DNA of 64,000 bases, from positions 23,272-87,271 of the forward strand of contig CACZLE010000006.1 of NCBI GenBank assembly GCA_902781945.1, given 5' to 3'. Positions 63,138 to 64,000 of the stretch are shown piece by piece (the stretch's first letter is position 1; each line of letters opens with the position of its first letter). The stretch is from an uncultured Eubacteriales bacterium (lineage in GTDB: Bacteria; Bacillota; Clostridia; Christensenellales; Aristaeellaceae). A program made the position numbers and the translations under genes. Below the pieces are notes generated by a model. That model was not told the origin of the DNA, made no database searches, and saw only the letters and a list, made by a program, of their open reading frames with translations.

Positions 63138-63392
63138 ATGTGCGATGTAGCGTTTTCCATTCCCAATGAAGTGTTGTATGATACCAAAATGACAAAGAAC
63201 GACGCGCTTGCCTTTGCAAGAAAGTCTGTTGCGCTGTGCTATTATGTGCAGAACGGCGTTTCGCTGGGCTATTGTGCGCAGATTGCCGGTATGGATAAAG
63301 AAGCCTTCATCAAATATCTTGCGCAAAACGGCGTTTCTATTTTCCATTACGATGACGAGGATGAGTTTATCGAGGAACTGAACAATGGATAA
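63138..63392 (+). CDS. UPF0175-family antitoxin
   Basis: The 84-residue protein shows the UPF0175 pattern: IPNEVLYDTKMTKNDALAFARKSVALCYYVQNGVSLGYCAQIAGMDKEAFIKYLAQNGVSIF. This is a small DNA-binding fold with a helix-turn-helix, usually paired with a DUF3368 PIN-like toxin. GAAAGGAGC precedes the ATG. It overlaps the next gene by 8 bases. It is likely the neutralising partner and may autoregulate through the twin palindromes. Confidence 0.88.
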   Translation: MCDVAFSIPNEVLYDTKMTKNDALAFARKSVALCYYVQNGVSLGYCAQIAGMDKEAFIKYLAQNGVSIFHYDDEDEFIEELNNG

Positions 63393-63864
63393 GGTGATCG
63401 TAAACTCCACTCCTGTGATCGGGCTGGCGAATATCGGCAGACTTGACGTATTACGCCAAATGTATGGAACAATCATAATTCCCCAGGCTGTCTTTGACGA
63501 GATCAAAAGCCCGTCGGTACAAAGGCAAGTCAACGCAAACCGGGATTGGATTCGCGTTGAGCAGATCAACGACGTCAGCCAAAAACAGATGTACCGCGCC
63601 AAGCTCCATGCGGGCGAAGTGGAAGTCATGATTCTGGCCCAGGAGAAAAAAGCCGATTTAGTGATACTGGATGATAACGCGGCCAAAAAGACGGCCAAGT
63701 TTCTCGGCCTGCGCGTGATCGGCACGTTGGGCATCCTGGTACTGGCCAAGAAGAGAGGCTATATCAAGGAAGTATCGCCTGTTCTTGACGCACTGAAGCG
63801 CGACGGTTTCTTTGTCAGTGATGATCTCTGCGACCTGGTGCTGAGACAAGCAGACGAAAAGTAA
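63385..63864 (+). CDS. DUF3368 PIN-like toxin
   Basis: The 159-residue protein has the DUF3368 opening VIVNSTPVIGLANIGRLDVLRQMYG, a mid block LHAGEVEVMILAQEKKADLVILDD with the conserved acidic residues of PIN ribonucleases, and GTLGILVLAKKRG near the end. PIN enzymes cut RNA. The first acidic position reads Asn in VNST, as in part of this family. Overlap with the UPF0175 gene supports a toxin-antitoxin cassette that may stabilise the ICE. Confidence 0.88.
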   Translation: MDKVIVNSTPVIGLANIGRLDVLRQMYGTIIIPQAVFDEIKSPSVQRQVNANRDWIRVEQINDVSQKQMYRAKLHAGEVEVMILAQEKKADLVILDDNAAKKTAKFLGLRVIGTLGILVLAKKRGYIKEVSPVLDALKRDGFFVSDDLCDLVLRQADEK

Positions 63865-63906
63865 AAACAAATATCATCATTCTATGGAAAAGCAGTCTTT
63901 CTGATA

Positions 63907-64000
63907 TGCTCCCCCTGAAGTAGACACTGGGAAAACACAAACCAGTGAACTTCAGGGGGAGTATTCATGTCGAGGAAAGCGAAGTATACAGTAGAAGCCA
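63907..64000 (+). mobile_element. Left end of an IS3-like insertion sequence (partial)
   Basis: The segment begins TGCTCCCCCTGAAGT, whose complement ACTTCAGGGGGAG returns at 63949-63961; an inner CACTGG/CCAGTG extends the stem. Such terminal hairpins just before the transposase are common in IS elements and block outside translation. The transposase reading frame follows directly. Confidence 0.7.
63967..64000 (+). CDS. Transposase helix-turn-helix subunit (partial, IS3 OrfA-like)
   Basis: The frame from ATG 63967 encodes MSRKAKYTVEA before the window ends. The basic start followed by YTxEx resembles OrfA helix-turn-helix proteins of IS3-family elements. Only 11 residues are available, so the family is inferred mainly from the terminal hairpin beside it. 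Confidence 0.55.
   Translation, partial: MSRKAKYTVEA

Larger units (their letters stand above)
51432..64000. mobile_element. Decayed integrative conjugative element (right end outside the window)
   Basis: The segment starts at the tRNA-Thr fragment and carries parA, parB, a replication initiator, sortase plus pilin-like protein, prgI, virB4 and a DUF4366 protein, in the order seen in Clostridia ICEs. Base composition is visibly lower in GC than the region to the left. Coupling protein, relaxase and integrase are not seen here, and virB4 is truncated. Confidence 0.82.

Noticed and set aside
63385..63864. Loss of PIN catalytic Asp in the toxin (VNST in place of DTS) as proof of inactivity
   Set aside because: Asn or similar at this position is, from memory, common in DUF3368 proteins, and other acidic residues remain.

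Overview
The window is about 51 kb of high-GC chromosome from an anaerobic, polysaccharide-using member of the Bacillota (class Clostridia), followed by about 12.6 kb of a partly decayed integrative conjugative element (ICE). Evidence for the lineage: strong AGGAGG ribosome binding sites, an hrcA-grpE-dnaK-dnaJ operon behind a perfect CIRCE operator, a sigI/rsgI pair, paired glgC/glgD, an LplB/YtcP/LipO-type sugar ABC transporter without its own ATPase, and a Clostridia-type ICE. Species cannot be named. The repeated gut or rumen-like theme is secreted proteins, GH78 rhamnosidase, NamZ-type muramidase and pentose enzymes.

Layout. 1-9632: end of an unknown gene, a diguanylate cyclase, a membrane sulfatase-like protein, trpS, an alpha/beta hydrolase, a P1 (DmpA/NylC-like) peptidase, acpS, nnrD and a secreted transglutaminase-LRR protein. 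9672-13385: sugar ABC transporter (two permeases and a binding protein). 13398-16858: rdgB, namZ, and a TetR regulator (apparent ATT start) overlapping a CPBP protease. 16912-23905: GH78 rhamnosidase (minus strand), a CARDB-like surface protein, a phosphodiesterase, a HisJ-like phosphatase and a MntA/HepT toxin-antitoxin pair. 23954-29803: the heat-shock operon on the minus strand, with a capA-like gene inserted between dnaK and dnaJ. 29983-35498: a secreted protein, a B3-like metallo-beta-lactamase-fold protein, and a divergent pentose locus (isomerase versus kinase plus aldolase/epimerase). 35625-39080: glgC-glgD and a secreted unknown. 39196-43133: a four-gene sugar module (two TIM-barrel epimerases, a Gfo/Idh dehydrogenase, an SLC13-like permease). 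43134-46168: a Nudix gene sandwiched between two palindrome-rich non-coding elements, thpR, and a ferredoxin-domain aldo/keto reductase. 46329-51265: two secreted beta-helix proteins, then sigI-rsgI.

From about 51432 the DNA is lower in GC and of ICE origin. Its left edge abuts the displaced 3' half of a tRNA-Thr(GGT) gene, the expected footprint of tRNA-targeting integration. Behind it are an excisionase-like ORF, parA, parB, a replication initiator, a class B sortase with a Cna-B pilin-like substrate, a small membrane protein, an AlbA/ATPase regulator where coupling-protein genes are normally found, prgI, a virB4 cut off inside its ATPase domain, a DUF4366 (CD1107-like) surface protein, a UPF0175/DUF3368 toxin-antitoxin pair behind twin palindromes, and the left end of an IS3-like element. 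No relaxase, coupling protein or integrase is visible, so the element looks immobile or continues beyond the window.

The most unusual signals are the non-coding, cruciform-rich repeats (43146-43556, 44168-44465 and short relatives at 13989, 15250 and 16866), the ATT-initiated TetR gene with its operator at the transcription start, the capA-like gene inside the chaperone operon, and the sigI-rsgI pair beside beta-helix proteins. All family names are read by eye from sequence motifs; no database search was possible.
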